A stretch of 64,000 nt of DNA from Streptomyces albipurpureus (GCF_023701525.1 NZ_JAMQAW010000001.1:62001-126000); one strand, 5' to 3'; counted from the first letter of the stretch, positions 17,251 to 26,104 are shown. The notes: generated by a model not told the origin, from the sequence alone. Program-made: numbers and translations.

Positions 17251-18139
17251 GTCCGTACCGTTCTTCGGCCTTCCAGAAGTACACGAACCCGCAAATGCCG
17301 AACAGGACTGCCCAGCCAATCGCAAACGCCCAGACATGGTCCGGCAGATTCGACGAACCGTAGCCGTCGATCAGCGCGAAGCGGATGAGATCCATGTAGA
17401 TGGCGGCCGGGTTCCACTGGAGCACATCGGCGATCCAGGCCGGCTTGTCCTCAAGCATGAGCGGAATGGAGAACATCACCCCGGACGCGTACATCCAGGT
17501 CCGCATGATGAACGGCATCAACTGGGCGAGGTCCGGCGTCTTGCTGCCGAGCCTTGCCATGATCAGCGCGAGGCCGGCGTTGAACACGAACTGAAGCACC
17601 AGCGCGGGGAGCACCAGCAGCCAGGAGAGCTGGGGGTAGCTGCCGAACCCGACCACGATGATCAGCAGCACGACCATGGAGAACAGCAACTGCTGGAGTT
17701 GCTGGAGTGCGAAGGAGACGGGTAGGGACGCTCGGGGGAAGTGGAGGGCGCGGACCAGACCGAGGTTGCCGGAGATGGACCGCACGCCGGCCATGACCGA
17801 ACTCTGGGTGAAGGTGAAGACGAACACCCCCGTCACCAGGAACGGAATGTAGACATCGGTCGACATGCCCCGGTTGGCCTCCAGGATGAGGCCGAAGATC
17901 AGGAAGTAGACCAGCGCGTTGAGCAGCGGTGTGACCACCTGCCACAGCTGGCCCAGCTTGGCCTTGCTGTACTGGGCCGTGAGTTTGGCCTGTGAGAAGG
18001 CCAGGATGAAGTGCCGCCGGCCCCACAGCTGCCGGACGTACTCGATCAGCCCCGGCCGGGCGCCGCTGACCGTCAGACCGTGCTTTGCGGCGAGCTGCGC
18101 CGGAGACAGACCGTCGTCGGCCGATGGCCGGGCGGTCAT
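17243..18139 (-). CDS. ABC-2 type polymer export permease (Wzm/TagG type)
   Basis: 298 aa from the ATG at 18139 (GGAG 8 bases upstream). A GTG at 18172 is also in frame but lacks a ribosome site. The N-terminus has a basic segment before six predicted membrane helices (for example VYFLIFGLILE, FLVTGVFVFTF, LLFSMVVLLIIVVGF, LPALVLQFVFNAGLALIM, and a C-terminal pair). This is the ABC-2 membrane domain used for O-antigen or teichoic-acid export. It is coupled to the ATPase by an 8-bp overlap. Confidence 0.9.
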   Translation of the reverse strand: MTARPSADDGLSPAQLAAKHGLTVSGARPGLIEYVRQLWGRRHFILAFSQAKLTAQYSKAKLGQLWQVVTPLLNALVYFLIFGLILEANRGMSTDVYIPFLVTGVFVFTFTQSSVMAGVRSISGNLGLVRALHFPRASLPVSFALQQLQQLLFSMVVLLIIVVGFGSYPQLSWLLVLPALVLQFVFNAGLALIMARLGSKTPDLAQLMPFIMRTWMYASGVMFSIPLMLEDKPAWIADVLQWNPAAIYMDLIRFALIDGYGSSNLPDHVWAFAIGWAVLFGICGFVYFWKAEERYGRG

Positions 18140-18274
18140 CGTGATCGCTCCGTCATGGGTAGTGTCACTCACAAGTGGAAACTTTCGTCTTCGAGATGCG
18201 CGGCAGTTGGGGCGCGACACCGGGCCGTCGCCGGATACCCGGAGTGCGCCCGGTGCTCTCAAGGCCCAAGCTTG

Positions 18275-19159
18275 TCAGATCACCGGTGGTCGGCCCAGTC
18301 GGGTGAGCCGCCACACGGTACGCCACTTCATGGGTCGGCGGGGTCCGGATGGAGTCCGCCAGCCTTCGGCGAATCCGCCCAGCCATGCCTTCAGCGCGAA
18401 CGCCGAGGGCCGCCGGGCGAGCGTGAGGAGCACCCAGACACCGAGGTAGATCGGCACCAGGGGTGCGGGAAGGTTGCGACGAGCGAGCCAGACCCGGTTG
18501 CGGGCCACCATACGGTGGTAGACCGCGTGCCGGGACGGAGCCGTCGTGGGGTGGTGCAGAAGCATGTCCGAGCGGTAGTCGATCCCCCACCCCGCGTCCA
18601 GCGCCCGCCAGGCGAGGTCGGTCTCCTCATGGGCGTAGAAGAACTCCGCCGGCAGCCCACCGACCTCGGCGAACACCGCTGTCCGTGCGGCGCTGGCACC
18701 GCCGAGGAACGTGGTCACCCGGGAGGAGCGCATCGGGTCGGACGCGCGTAGCCGTGGGACATGGCGGCGCTGGGTGACACCGGTTTCCGGGTCCGCGATG
18801 CGGAAGCTGAGGATGCCCAACTTGGGATCGGCGCTGAAGGCCTCGCGCACCAATTCCGCCGTGCTGGTATTGGGCAACAGTCCGTCGTCGTCGAGGAAGA
18901 GCAGCGCGTCCACCTCGGAACCGGAGGGTCCGAACGCCTCGATTCCGGCGTTGCGGCCGCCGGGGATTCCCAGATTCTCCGGGAGTTCCACCGTCCGCAC
19001 CCCCTCGGGTACACCGGTGACCGGGGCGCCGTTGCCGACGACGACCACGGCGATGGGGTCGCCCTTCTGCGCGGCCACCGAGTCGAGGAGCGCGCGCAGA
19101 TCGTCCGGGCGATCACCCATGGTGATCACCACTGCGCCGAGTTTGAGTGACGCCGTCAC
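18275..19159 (-). CDS. GT2-family glycosyltransferase
   Basis: 294 aa. The GTG at 19159 overlaps the stop of the phosphotransferase gene (GTGA); upstream extension of the frame lies inside that gene. GT-A fold: VVITMGDRPDDLRALLDSV at the N-terminus, NLGIPGGRNAGI, the metal-binding DxD as LFLDDDG near residue 89, and the acceptor motif ETDLAWRALDAGW. A hydrophobic stretch near residue 250 (VPIYLGVWVLLTLA) may tether it to the membrane. It probably adds a sugar to the product of the neighbouring phosphotransferases. Donor and acceptor are unknown. Confidence 0.87.
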   Translation of the reverse strand: MTASLKLGAVVITMGDRPDDLRALLDSVAAQKGDPIAVVVVGNGAPVTGVPEGVRTVELPENLGIPGGRNAGIEAFGPSGSEVDALLFLDDDGLLPNTSTAELVREAFSADPKLGILSFRIADPETGVTQRRHVPRLRASDPMRSSRVTTFLGGASAARTAVFAEVGGLPAEFFYAHEETDLAWRALDAGWGIDYRSDMLLHHPTTAPSRHAVYHRMVARNRVWLARRNLPAPLVPIYLGVWVLLTLARRPSAFALKAWLGGFAEGWRTPSGPRRPMKWRTVWRLTRLGRPPVI

Positions 19160-19935
19160 TTGAGCCTGCTGGAGGCGAGGATCGACACCAGGTGCAGCAG
19201 GGTCTGCACCACCGCGATGCCGGCCAGCACCGCGATGCCGAGGCGGGTGAAGAACAGGTCTCCCTGCACCAGGTCGAGGATCGCCGCGACCAGGATGAAG
19301 AGGCTGGCCTCGATGCCGCCGACGAGTCGGTGGAACTTCAGTGCGGCGGCGGCCCGGCGGGCGAACGCGAGCCCCGAAGAGCGCGGCACTGAGGCCTCGT
19401 CCTTGACCGCCGCCAGTCCACTGCGCTGACGGGCGACGTCCACGAGGTCCGTCTCGGCCTTGATCAGGATCGCGCCGAGCGCGGCGATCGTACCGAGGAA
19501 CGCCCAGAGCCACTCGGGCCGTCCGTCGCCGAAGGCATCCGCGCCCCGGACGCCGAAGCCGACCAGCAGGGCCGCCTCACAGAGGTAGTGGCCGATGCGG
19601 TCGAGATAGACACCCGTCACCGAGGTCTGGCCGCGCCAGCGGGCCACCTCGCCGTCGACACAGTCGAGCAGCAGATAGATCTGGAACAGCACGACTGCGA
19701 GGATCGCGCCGGTGAGGCCGGGGATCAGCAGGGCCGCGCCACCGAGCAGCCCCACCACGATCATGAGGTGGGTCAGCTGGTTGGGAGTGATCCTGGTGTT
19801 CACCAGATAGGGATCGACATGCAGCGAGATCTCGCGCATGTAGAGGCGTCCGGCCCAGTGTTCGCCGCTTCTCCGGTCCTTCACTCCCTCCGGGTGAACG
19901 ACCGGGCGGAGTTCAGCTACGGATGGTCTTGGCAT
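19156..19935 (-). CDS. CDP-alcohol phosphotransferase family membrane protein (motif variant)
   Basis: 259 aa. The ATG at 19935 lies within the preceding dehydrogenase gene (23-bp overlap). About six membrane helices. The CDP-alcohol motif D-x2-DG-x2-AR-x8-G-x3-D-x3-D reads DCVDGEVAR...GVYLDRIGH, so the last Asp, thought to be the catalytic base, is His. The family transfers a phosphoalcohol from a CDP carrier to a second alcohol in the membrane. The His substitution may alter the acceptor or weaken catalysis. It is part of the coupled envelope cluster. Confidence 0.85.
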   Translation of the reverse strand: MPRPSVAELRPVVHPEGVKDRRSGEHWAGRLYMREISLHVDPYLVNTRITPNQLTHLMIVVGLLGGAALLIPGLTGAILAVVLFQIYLLLDCVDGEVARWRGQTSVTGVYLDRIGHYLCEAALLVGFGVRGADAFGDGRPEWLWAFLGTIAALGAILIKAETDLVDVARQRSGLAAVKDEASVPRSSGLAFARRAAAALKFHRLVGGIEASLFILVAAILDLVQGDLFFTRLGIAVLAGIAVVQTLLHLVSILASSRLK

Positions 19936-20974
19936 AGTCGGCGTACGCGTCCCTGATCTGGTCGGGGTTGAGGTCGAGGTGCTCAAGGATGGTGAAGCGC
20001 CCGGGGCGGGTCTGGGGGGCGTACTCCACGGCTTGGATGAATTCATCGACGGTGAACCCCATTTCGGTGGGGAGCACCGGGAGTTGGTGTCTGCGCAGTA
20101 CTTCCGCGATCAGCCGGGACTGCTCATGGGCGCCGCGCAGATACATGGCGAAGGCGGCACCCAGACCGACCTGTTCGCCATGGCTCGCGGCGCGTTGGGG
20201 GTGGAGCAGGTCAAAGGCGTGGCTGATCTCGTGGCAGGCGCCGGAGGACGGCCGGGTGTCACCGCTGATCGACATGGCGATACCGGTGAGGACGAGGGCT
20301 TCGGCCAGCACCGTGAGGAACTCGTCGTCGCCGACGTCACCGGGGTGGCGCAGCACCGCCTCACCGGCCGTGCGGGCCATGGCGGCGGCAAGGCCGTCGA
20401 CCGGCTCGCCGTTGACCTCGTGGGAGAGCTCCCAGTCGGCGATGGCGGAGAGGTTGGAGACGGTGTCGCCGATGCCGGAGCGGATGAACCGGGCCGGGGC
20501 TTCGCGGACCACATCGAGGTCGATGACCATGGCGATGGGTGTGGGGACACCGTAGGAGCCACGGCCGTTGTCGTTGTCGAGGGTGGCGACCGGCGAGCAG
20601 ATGCCGTCGTGCGCGAGATTGGTGGCCACGGAGACCATGGGCAGCCCGACCCGGGCCGCCGCGTACTTGGTCACATCGATGATCTTGCCGCCGCCCAAGC
20701 CGACCACGGCGTCGTACCGCTGTCCCTTGATGGCGTCGGCCAGGAGAACCGCGGAGTCGAGGGTGCCGTCGGCGACCTCGTACCAGTCCGCGCCGGGGAG
20801 CACCGGCGAGAGCTTCTCGCGCAGGGTGCGTCCGGAGCCGCCGCTGATGGCCACCGCAATCTTGCCCGACGACGAGATGCGCTGATCGGCCAGCAGGCCG
20901 GCCAGATCGTCGAGGGCTCCCCTGCTGATGTCGACGACGACCGGCGACGGAATGAGCCGGGTCAGTACTGGCAC
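19913..20974 (-). CDS. Glycerol-1-phosphate dehydrogenase-like enzyme (AraM/EgsA family)
   Basis: 353 aa, iron-containing alcohol dehydrogenase/DHQ-synthase superfamily. NAD-binding GGGKIID at residues 94-100. Probable metal ligands are D170 (SGIGD), a His in HEISH (248-252) and H265 (SHGEQ), matching the G1PDH pattern. The family reduces dihydroxyacetone phosphate to sn-glycerol-1-phosphate, the archaeal stereoisomer, also used by a few bacteria. The GTG start overlaps the cytidylyltransferase stop by 13 bp. Together they suggest formation of a CDP-activated glycerol or similar polyol. The substrate is inferred, not shown. Confidence 0.82.
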   Translation of the reverse strand: MPVLTRLIPSPVVVDISRGALDDLAGLLADQRISSSGKIAVAISGGSGRTLREKLSPVLPGADWYEVADGTLDSAVLLADAIKGQRYDAVVGLGGGKIIDVTKYAAARVGLPMVSVATNLAHDGICSPVATLDNDNGRGSYGVPTPIAMVIDLDVVREAPARFIRSGIGDTVSNLSAIADWELSHEVNGEPVDGLAAAMARTAGEAVLRHPGDVGDDEFLTVLAEALVLTGIAMSISGDTRPSSGACHEISHAFDLLHPQRAASHGEQVGLGAAFAMYLRGAHEQSRLIAEVLRRHQLPVLPTEMGFTVDEFIQAVEYAPQTRPGRFTILEHLDLNPDQIRDAYADYAKTIRS

Positions 20975-21699
20975 GCGATCTCACGGCCCTTCGCGAGGTC
21001 GTCGTGGTTGTCGATCTCCACCCAGGTCACATCGCCGATGGGGGCCACGTCCACGGTGAAGCCCCGGTTGACGAGCTCTTGGTAGCCGTCCTCGTAGTAG
21101 AGGTCGGGGTCGCGCTCGAAGGTGGTCTTCAGCGCGTCCGCGAGGTCGTTCGCGGCCTCGGGCTCGATCAGGGTGACGCCGATGTACTCACCGGTCGCGG
21201 TGGTCGGGTCCATCAGCTTGGTGATGCGGCGCACGCCGCCGGCGTCCGAGGTGATCACCTTCATCTCCTCGTCGGCGAGCTGTTTGACCGTGTCAAGGGC
21301 GAGGATGATCTTCCGTCCCTCGCCTCTGGCGGCCAGCAGGGTCCGCTCGACGGAGACCGGATGAACGGTGTCCCCGTTGGCGAGGATGACACCGCGTTTG
21401 AGGACCTCACGGGCGCACCACAGGGAGTACGCGTTGTTCCACTCCTCGGCCTTGTCGTTCTCGACCAGGGTGAGTTCGAGGCCGTACTCGGCCTCTAGAG
21501 CGGCCTGCCGCTCATAGATGGCTTCCTTGCGGTAGCCGACGACGATCGCGACCTCGGTGAGGCCGATCTCGGCGAAGTTGCGCAGGGTCAGGTCGAGGAC
21601 GGTCTTCTCACCGGCCACGGGCACGAGGGCCTTCGGAAGCGTGTCGGTGTAGGGGCGAAGTCGCCGTCCGGCACCGGCGGCCAGTACGAGGCCGATCAT
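20962..21699 (-). CDS. Nucleotidyltransferase, LicC / inositol-phosphate cytidylyltransferase-like
   Basis: 245 aa. N-terminal signature LVLAAGAGRRLRPYT and PKALVPVAG, a conserved EWNNAYSLWCA block, then ANGDTVHP with the metal-binding Asp near residue 109. The NNxYSLW block is typical of LicC (phosphocholine) and IPCT (inositol-1-phosphate) cytidylyltransferases rather than of sugar RmlA enzymes. It should make a CDP-alcohol for the two phosphotransferases. The ATG has AAGGAGAAACC upstream and overlaps the preceding stop (ATGA). Confidence 0.85.
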   Translation of the reverse strand: MIGLVLAAGAGRRLRPYTDTLPKALVPVAGEKTVLDLTLRNFAEIGLTEVAIVVGYRKEAIYERQAALEAEYGLELTLVENDKAEEWNNAYSLWCAREVLKRGVILANGDTVHPVSVERTLLAARGEGRKIILALDTVKQLADEEMKVITSDAGGVRRITKLMDPTTATGEYIGVTLIEPEAANDLADALKTTFERDPDLYYEDGYQELVNRGFTVDVAPIGDVTWVEIDNHDDLAKGREIACQY

Positions 21700-23531
21700 G
21701 CGGTTTCTCCTTCGTCATGTACGGCGGGTGCGGAGGACGACACCCAGAAGCGGGTGCTTTCCACCAGCACCACGAGGGCGATGACCGCGGCGAGGGTCGT
21801 CAGCGCGATGGTGAATCCCGTGTCGGGAACCAGGGTGGCCAGCAGGGTAACGATCAGGACCCGGCCTTCGTGCCCCCCGATCGCTCGCACCAGCCAGTTC
21901 GGAGGCGCGCCAGTGCCCCCCCGGATGCGATACACCGTGTCGTAGTGATGGTAGGCGACTGCCGCGACCAGGCCGAAGGCCGCGGGCAGTGCCCCGGTGG
22001 CCCCGTCTACCTCCGCACGGGCCGCGAGCGCCAGGAATGTGCCGTATTCAGCGGCACGGAAGATCGGCGGCACCAACCAGTCCAACGCGCCCTTGAGGGG
22101 ACGGGCGACCGCGATACCCGAGGTGATGACGTACACCGCGGCGGCGATCAGGGGCCACAGCGAACCGTAGTCGCTCAGAGCGGCCGCGGTGACCAGCCCG
22201 GCGCCCCCGAGGAGGGCGAGGGCCGGCGGGGCGAGTGCGGGCAGCCCGCGGACCAGCCGGCCCAGGGCCCGGGCGGTGGTCTCCGCGAGCGGCCCCGAGT
22301 CAGCGAGGTCGGCGAGGGCGCCGGCGGCACGGTCGGTACGCGTGGCCTTGCGGGTCAACGAGCGCAGCAGCCGGCCCGCGGTCGTGTAGCAGGCGGCGAA
22401 GGAGCAGCCGACGAGCAGGGCGTAGAAGACGATTCGGGGGGTGGCCACGGCCGTCAGTACGGCGATCATGGCCCAGCGCTCGCCGATGGGGAGCACGATC
22501 ATGCGTCGGACCCAGACCGTCCAGCCGACGCTGTCGAGCCGGTCGGAGAGTGCCGCGGTGGGGCTGGTGTTGGAGACGGCGTCGTGGTTCGCCTCGTTGA
22601 AGGAGAAGTCCACGACATGCCGGCAGGTCTGGAGCACCATGGCCCCCAGGGCAAGGCCCCACACATCGTCGCCGCCCTGCGCCGCGCCCAGGGCCAGGCC
22701 GGCGTAGTAGGCGTACTCCTTGGCCCGGTCGAAGGTGGCGTCGAGCCAGGCTCCCATCGTGGAGTACTGGAGCGAGTAGCGCGCGAGTTGTCCGTCGGCG
22801 CAGTCCAGCACGAAGGAGAACAGCAGCAGTGCGCCGGCGGCGACGAAGCCGCCGCGGGTGCCGGTGGCGGCGGCTGCCGCGGCGATGAGTGCGGTGATCA
22901 GGGACGCGGTGGTGACCTGGTTGGGGGTGAATCCCCGACGGGCGCACCAGCGGGCGAGATAGCGCGAGTACGGGCTGATCGCGAAGGTGGTGAAGAAGCC
23001 GTCGCGTGCTTTGACGGCGGACCGCAGCCGTACGGCTTCCTCGTCCACGGCGGCGACCGCCTGGCGCGCCTCGTTGCGGGACTGCGCGTCCTGGGGCACG
23101 GTCGCCGTCAGCGACCCGAGGTCGGGCCGGTGTACGGCCGTGCCGTCAGCGGTGAGCACATCGACGAGCGCGTCGGGCAGTGTCCGGGCCGCCCGCACCG
23201 TGGTGCTGGGGCCCGTGTCCACGGCCGAGGAGGACACCGCGGCGGCGAGCGCGCCGCTGAGGGCGGCGCGGGCGCCGGGTTGTGCGGTGAGCGCACCGGG
23301 CACGGCGGCCACCGGGAACCGGGGGTCGGTCAGTGCCAGGCGCAGGGAGTGGACATGCCCGACGAACCGCGGGTCCACCACGGCGACTCGCTCGGCGGCG
23401 GGCGCCGCGGCGAGGAGTTCGGCGGTGCGGTCGGCTCCCGATGAGACCTGTACATCGAAGCCCAGGGACCGCAGATCGCCATCGAGTGACGATCCGGGCA
23501 CGGGCGGACCGGTGAGGATGGCGGTCGGCAG
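21696..23531 (-). CDS. CDP-alcohol phosphotransferase with N-terminal extension and DUF5941-like tail
   Basis: 611 aa from a CTG at 23531; a GTG 30 bases later (601 aa) has no ribosome site, while AAGGAG lies 9 bases before the CTG and an in-frame TGA three codons before it. Residues 1-130 look like a degenerate nucleotide-binding domain. Residues about 170-400 form the membrane CDP-alcohol transferase with the full motif (DCADGQLAR...GAWLDATFD). The C-terminal third has four or five more helices and matches my memory of DUF5941. The layout recalls fused IPCT-DIPPS enzymes of di-inositol-phosphate synthesis. First gene of the coupled envelope operon. Confidence 0.83.
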   Translation of the reverse strand: MPTAILTGPPVPGSSLDGDLRSLGFDVQVSSGADRTAELLAAAPAAERVAVVDPRFVGHVHSLRLALTDPRFPVAAVPGALTAQPGARAALSGALAAAVSSSAVDTGPSTTVRAARTLPDALVDVLTADGTAVHRPDLGSLTATVPQDAQSRNEARQAVAAVDEEAVRLRSAVKARDGFFTTFAISPYSRYLARWCARRGFTPNQVTTASLITALIAAAAAATGTRGGFVAAGALLLFSFVLDCADGQLARYSLQYSTMGAWLDATFDRAKEYAYYAGLALGAAQGGDDVWGLALGAMVLQTCRHVVDFSFNEANHDAVSNTSPTAALSDRLDSVGWTVWVRRMIVLPIGERWAMIAVLTAVATPRIVFYALLVGCSFAACYTTAGRLLRSLTRKATRTDRAAGALADLADSGPLAETTARALGRLVRGLPALAPPALALLGGAGLVTAAALSDYGSLWPLIAAAVYVITSGIAVARPLKGALDWLVPPIFRAAEYGTFLALAARAEVDGATGALPAAFGLVAAVAYHHYDTVYRIRGGTGAPPNWLVRAIGGHEGRVLIVTLLATLVPDTGFTIALTTLAAVIALVVLVESTRFWVSSSAPAVHDEGETA

Positions 23532-23787
23532 ACGAACTCACTCCTTGGAACCGAAAGTGGTGATGCGCGGCGACCCGTCCCGGCACAGGGACGGCGGCAC
23601 GCCGGCAGAGACTGCGGCAGAGGCTATCGGATGCGCCCAGCCAGGAGTTCACTGGCCAATTGCGCTCCGGTCGGCCTCCGACCGGCATAGCGGACACCCT
23701 GGGGATGAGGGGTCCGCTCGGAGATCATCATTGTCGATCAGCGCCTCGGCCCACAAACCGCCGCCTCACGGGCCTAGGCTGGCGGTC

Positions 23788-24759
23788 ATGAGTTGGCTGA
23801 TTACAGGTGGAGCGGGGTATATCGGCGCGCATGTGGCGCGGGCGATGCATGAGGCGGGCGAGGGGGTGGTGATCCTGGACGATCTATCGTCCGGGATCGT
23901 CGAGCGCCTCCCGCGGGAGATTCCGCTTGTGCGCGGTTCAGTGCTGGACCGGGAAGTGGTGGACCACACCATCGCGGCTCACGATGTCACGGGGGTTGTA
24001 CATCTCGCAGCGAAGAAGCAGGTAGGACAGTCTGTGGAGCAGCCGCTCCACTACTACCAAGAGAATGTGCACGGTCTGACCGTGCTGTTGGAAGCCGTGG
24101 TCAAGGCCGGCGTCAAGAGATTCCTCTTCTCTTCCTCGGCGGCGGTGTACGGAGTGCCGGAGCTGGGGCTCATCCCGGAGTCCGCACCCTGCGTTCCGAT
24201 CAATCCCTATGGGGAGACCAAACTGGCCGGGGAGTGGCTGGTGCGGGCGACGGGCCATGCGCACGGAGTATCGACCGCCTGTCTGCGGTACTTCAATGTG
24301 GCGGGCACCGCCACGCCGGAACTGGCTGATACCGGGGTGTTCAACATCATCCCGATGTTCTTCGACCGGATCACCCGGGGCGAGGCTCCGCGGATCTTCG
24401 GCGATGACTACGCGACGCCGGACGGCACCTGTATCCGCGACTACATCCATGTCGCGGATCTCGCGGACGCCCATCTCACGGTGGCCCGCAGGCTGGCCAG
24501 CGGCCAGGACCGGGGGGACCTCACGGTCAACATCGGCCGTGGGGTCGGGGTCTCCGTACGGGAGCTCGCCGATCTGGTGGCCGAGGTCACCGGGTACGAG
24601 GGGACACCCGTGATCGAAGCACGCAGGCCGGGGGATGCGGCCAAGGCGGTGGCGTCGGTCGATCTCATCGGCGATGAGCTGGGGTGGACGGCGTCGCGCG
24701 GGGTGCGCGAGATGGTGGAGTCCGCCTGGGCGGGCTGGCAGCTACGGCACCCGGAGTAG
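23788..24759 (+). CDS. galE: UDP-glucose 4-epimerase-like SDR
   Basis: 323 aa. NAD-binding GGAGYIG (residues 7-13), catalytic Ser in SSSAAVYG and Tyr141/Lys145 in YGETK, all in place. It interconverts UDP-glucose and UDP-galactose (or the N-acetyl forms). It is divergent from the envelope operon and may feed its glycosyltransferase. The ATG has no SD. A TAGGCT at 23774-23779, 8 bases before the ATG, may be a -10 element of a leaderless transcript. A strong terminator follows. Confidence 0.9.
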   Translation: MSWLITGGAGYIGAHVARAMHEAGEGVVILDDLSSGIVERLPREIPLVRGSVLDREVVDHTIAAHDVTGVVHLAAKKQVGQSVEQPLHYYQENVHGLTVLLEAVVKAGVKRFLFSSSAAVYGVPELGLIPESAPCVPINPYGETKLAGEWLVRATGHAHGVSTACLRYFNVAGTATPELADTGVFNIIPMFFDRITRGEAPRIFGDDYATPDGTCIRDYIHVADLADAHLTVARRLASGQDRGDLTVNIGRGVGVSVRELADLVAEVTGYEGTPVIEARRPGDAAKAVASVDLIGDELGWTASRGVREMVESAWAGWQLRHPE

Positions 24760-24788
24760 GCACGGGAGCCCGTTCACCTCGTCCCCAA

Positions 24789-24825
24789 GGCCCGGACACC
24801 CCGCTTCCGCGGAGGTGTCCGGGCC
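24789..24825 (+). terminator. Terminator of galE
   Basis: A 12-bp perfect stem (GGCCCGGACACC at 24789-24800 with 24814-24825) and a 13-nt loop, 30 bp after the galE stop. Confidence 0.85.
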
Positions 24826-24998
24826 GTTCGCTGTGTCGCCCTGACAACCCCGGGGCGGGTTCTCGCCCACTGAGGCAGCCGGCGAGGCCCGAGAGTGTCG
24901 CCCGCGACCCGGAAACCCACTCGACGAGCAGGCGGAGATCGAGGGCTGTCCGCACTCTGGACCCCTCCTGACGGCCTACTCAACTGGCCGCCAAGCCC

Positions 24999-25027
24999 CT
25001 GACCTGCGTATCATTTCCGCAGGTCAG
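24999..25027 (+). promoter_or_regulatory. Inverted repeat upstream of the CDF transporter
   Basis: A perfect 10-bp inverted repeat (CTGACCTGCG / CGCAGGTCAG) with a 9-nt AT-rich spacer, 104 bp before the CDF start. It could be a metal-regulator operator or an RNA hairpin. The sequence does not match the Zur consensus I know. Confidence 0.5.
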
Positions 25028-25130
25028 AGGTTATGACAACGGTGTTCAGTGCCGTGTTGCCGGATACCCCCTACCCGTAGTTCACTGTGGTCTCGGCAGA
25101 TCATTTTTCGATGACCGGGAGGCGTCTCCT

Positions 25131-26078
25131 ATGGGGGCTGGGCACGATCACGGACACTCGCATTCCCATACACATGCACCCACGACGGGCACTGCCGCCG
25201 CGGCTTACAAAGGGCGGCTGCGCATCGCGCTCACCATCACCCTGAGCGTGATGGTGCTGGAGATCATCGGTGGCGTTGTCACCGGCTCGCTCGCCCTGGT
25301 CGCCGACGCGGCGCACATGGCGACCGATGGTGTGGGACTCGCGATGGCCCTCTTGGCGATCCACTTCGCCAATCGGCCCCCCAGCCAGACCCGCACCTTC
25401 GGCCTCGCCCGCGCCGAGATACTCGCGGCGCTCGCCAACTGTCTGCTGCTGCTCGGCGTCGGTGGATTTGTCCTGTTCGAGGCGATCGAACGTTTTATCA
25501 CTCCCGCTGAGACCCAGGGCGGTCTCACCATCGTGTTCGCCCTGGTCGGCATGGTCGCCAACATGATCTCCCTCTCGCTGCTGATGCGCGGCCAGAAGGA
25601 GAGCCTCAATGTGCGCGGCGCCTATCTGGAGGTGCTGGCGGACACGCTCGGCTCGCTGGCGGTGCTGATCTCCGCCACGATCATCATCACCACGGGCTGG
25701 ATGGCCGCCGACCCGATCGCCTCGCTCGTGATCGCCCTGATGATCGTGCCGCGCACGATCAAGCTGCTCCGGGAGACGCTGAACGTCCTCCTGGAGTCCG
25801 CCCCCAAGGACGTTGACATGGCCGATGTGCGGGCGCACATGGAGGCACTGCCCGGCGTGGAGGACGTCCACGACCTGCACGCTTGGACGATCACTTCCGG
25901 GATGCCGGTGCTCTCCGCGCATGTGGTGGTGAGCCAGGACGCGCTGGTGGCCGATGGGCACGAGAAGATCCTGCACGATCTGCAGGAATGCCTGGGGGAT
26001 CACTTCGACGTGGAGCACTGCACCTTCCAACTGGAACCCGTCGGCCACGCCGAACACGAGGCGAAGGTCTGCCACTGA
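25131..26078 (+). CDS. Cation diffusion facilitator (CzcD/ZitB type)
   Basis: 315 aa; ATG with GGGAGG 8 bases upstream. A His-rich N-terminus (HDHGHSHSHTH) is followed by six membrane helices and a cytoplasmic C-terminal domain (VEDVHDLHAWTI) ending in a Cys/His tail. The transport site in helix 2 is H62-x3-D66. In helix 5 the usual His is Glu (E167-x3-D171). It exports Zn2+, Co2+ or a similar divalent cation in exchange for protons. The E-x3-D site may shift metal preference. Confidence 0.92.
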   Translation: MGAGHDHGHSHSHTHAPTTGTAAAAYKGRLRIALTITLSVMVLEIIGGVVTGSLALVADAAHMATDGVGLAMALLAIHFANRPPSQTRTFGLARAEILAALANCLLLLGVGGFVLFEAIERFITPAETQGGLTIVFALVGMVANMISLSLLMRGQKESLNVRGAYLEVLADTLGSLAVLISATIIITTGWMAADPIASLVIALMIVPRTIKLLRETLNVLLESAPKDVDMADVRAHMEALPGVEDVHDLHAWTITSGMPVLSAHVVVSQDALVADGHEKILHDLQECLGDHFDVEHCTFQLEPVGHAEHEAKVCH

Positions 26079-26104
26079 GACCACCCGCAGCGCCAAGGCT
26101 CCTC

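Noticed and set aside
22987..23787. A 5' extension of galE of about 267 codons
   Set aside because: It runs antisense to the phosphotransferase gene. The GalE family begins at the nucleotide-binding motif, which starts right at the ATG at 23788.
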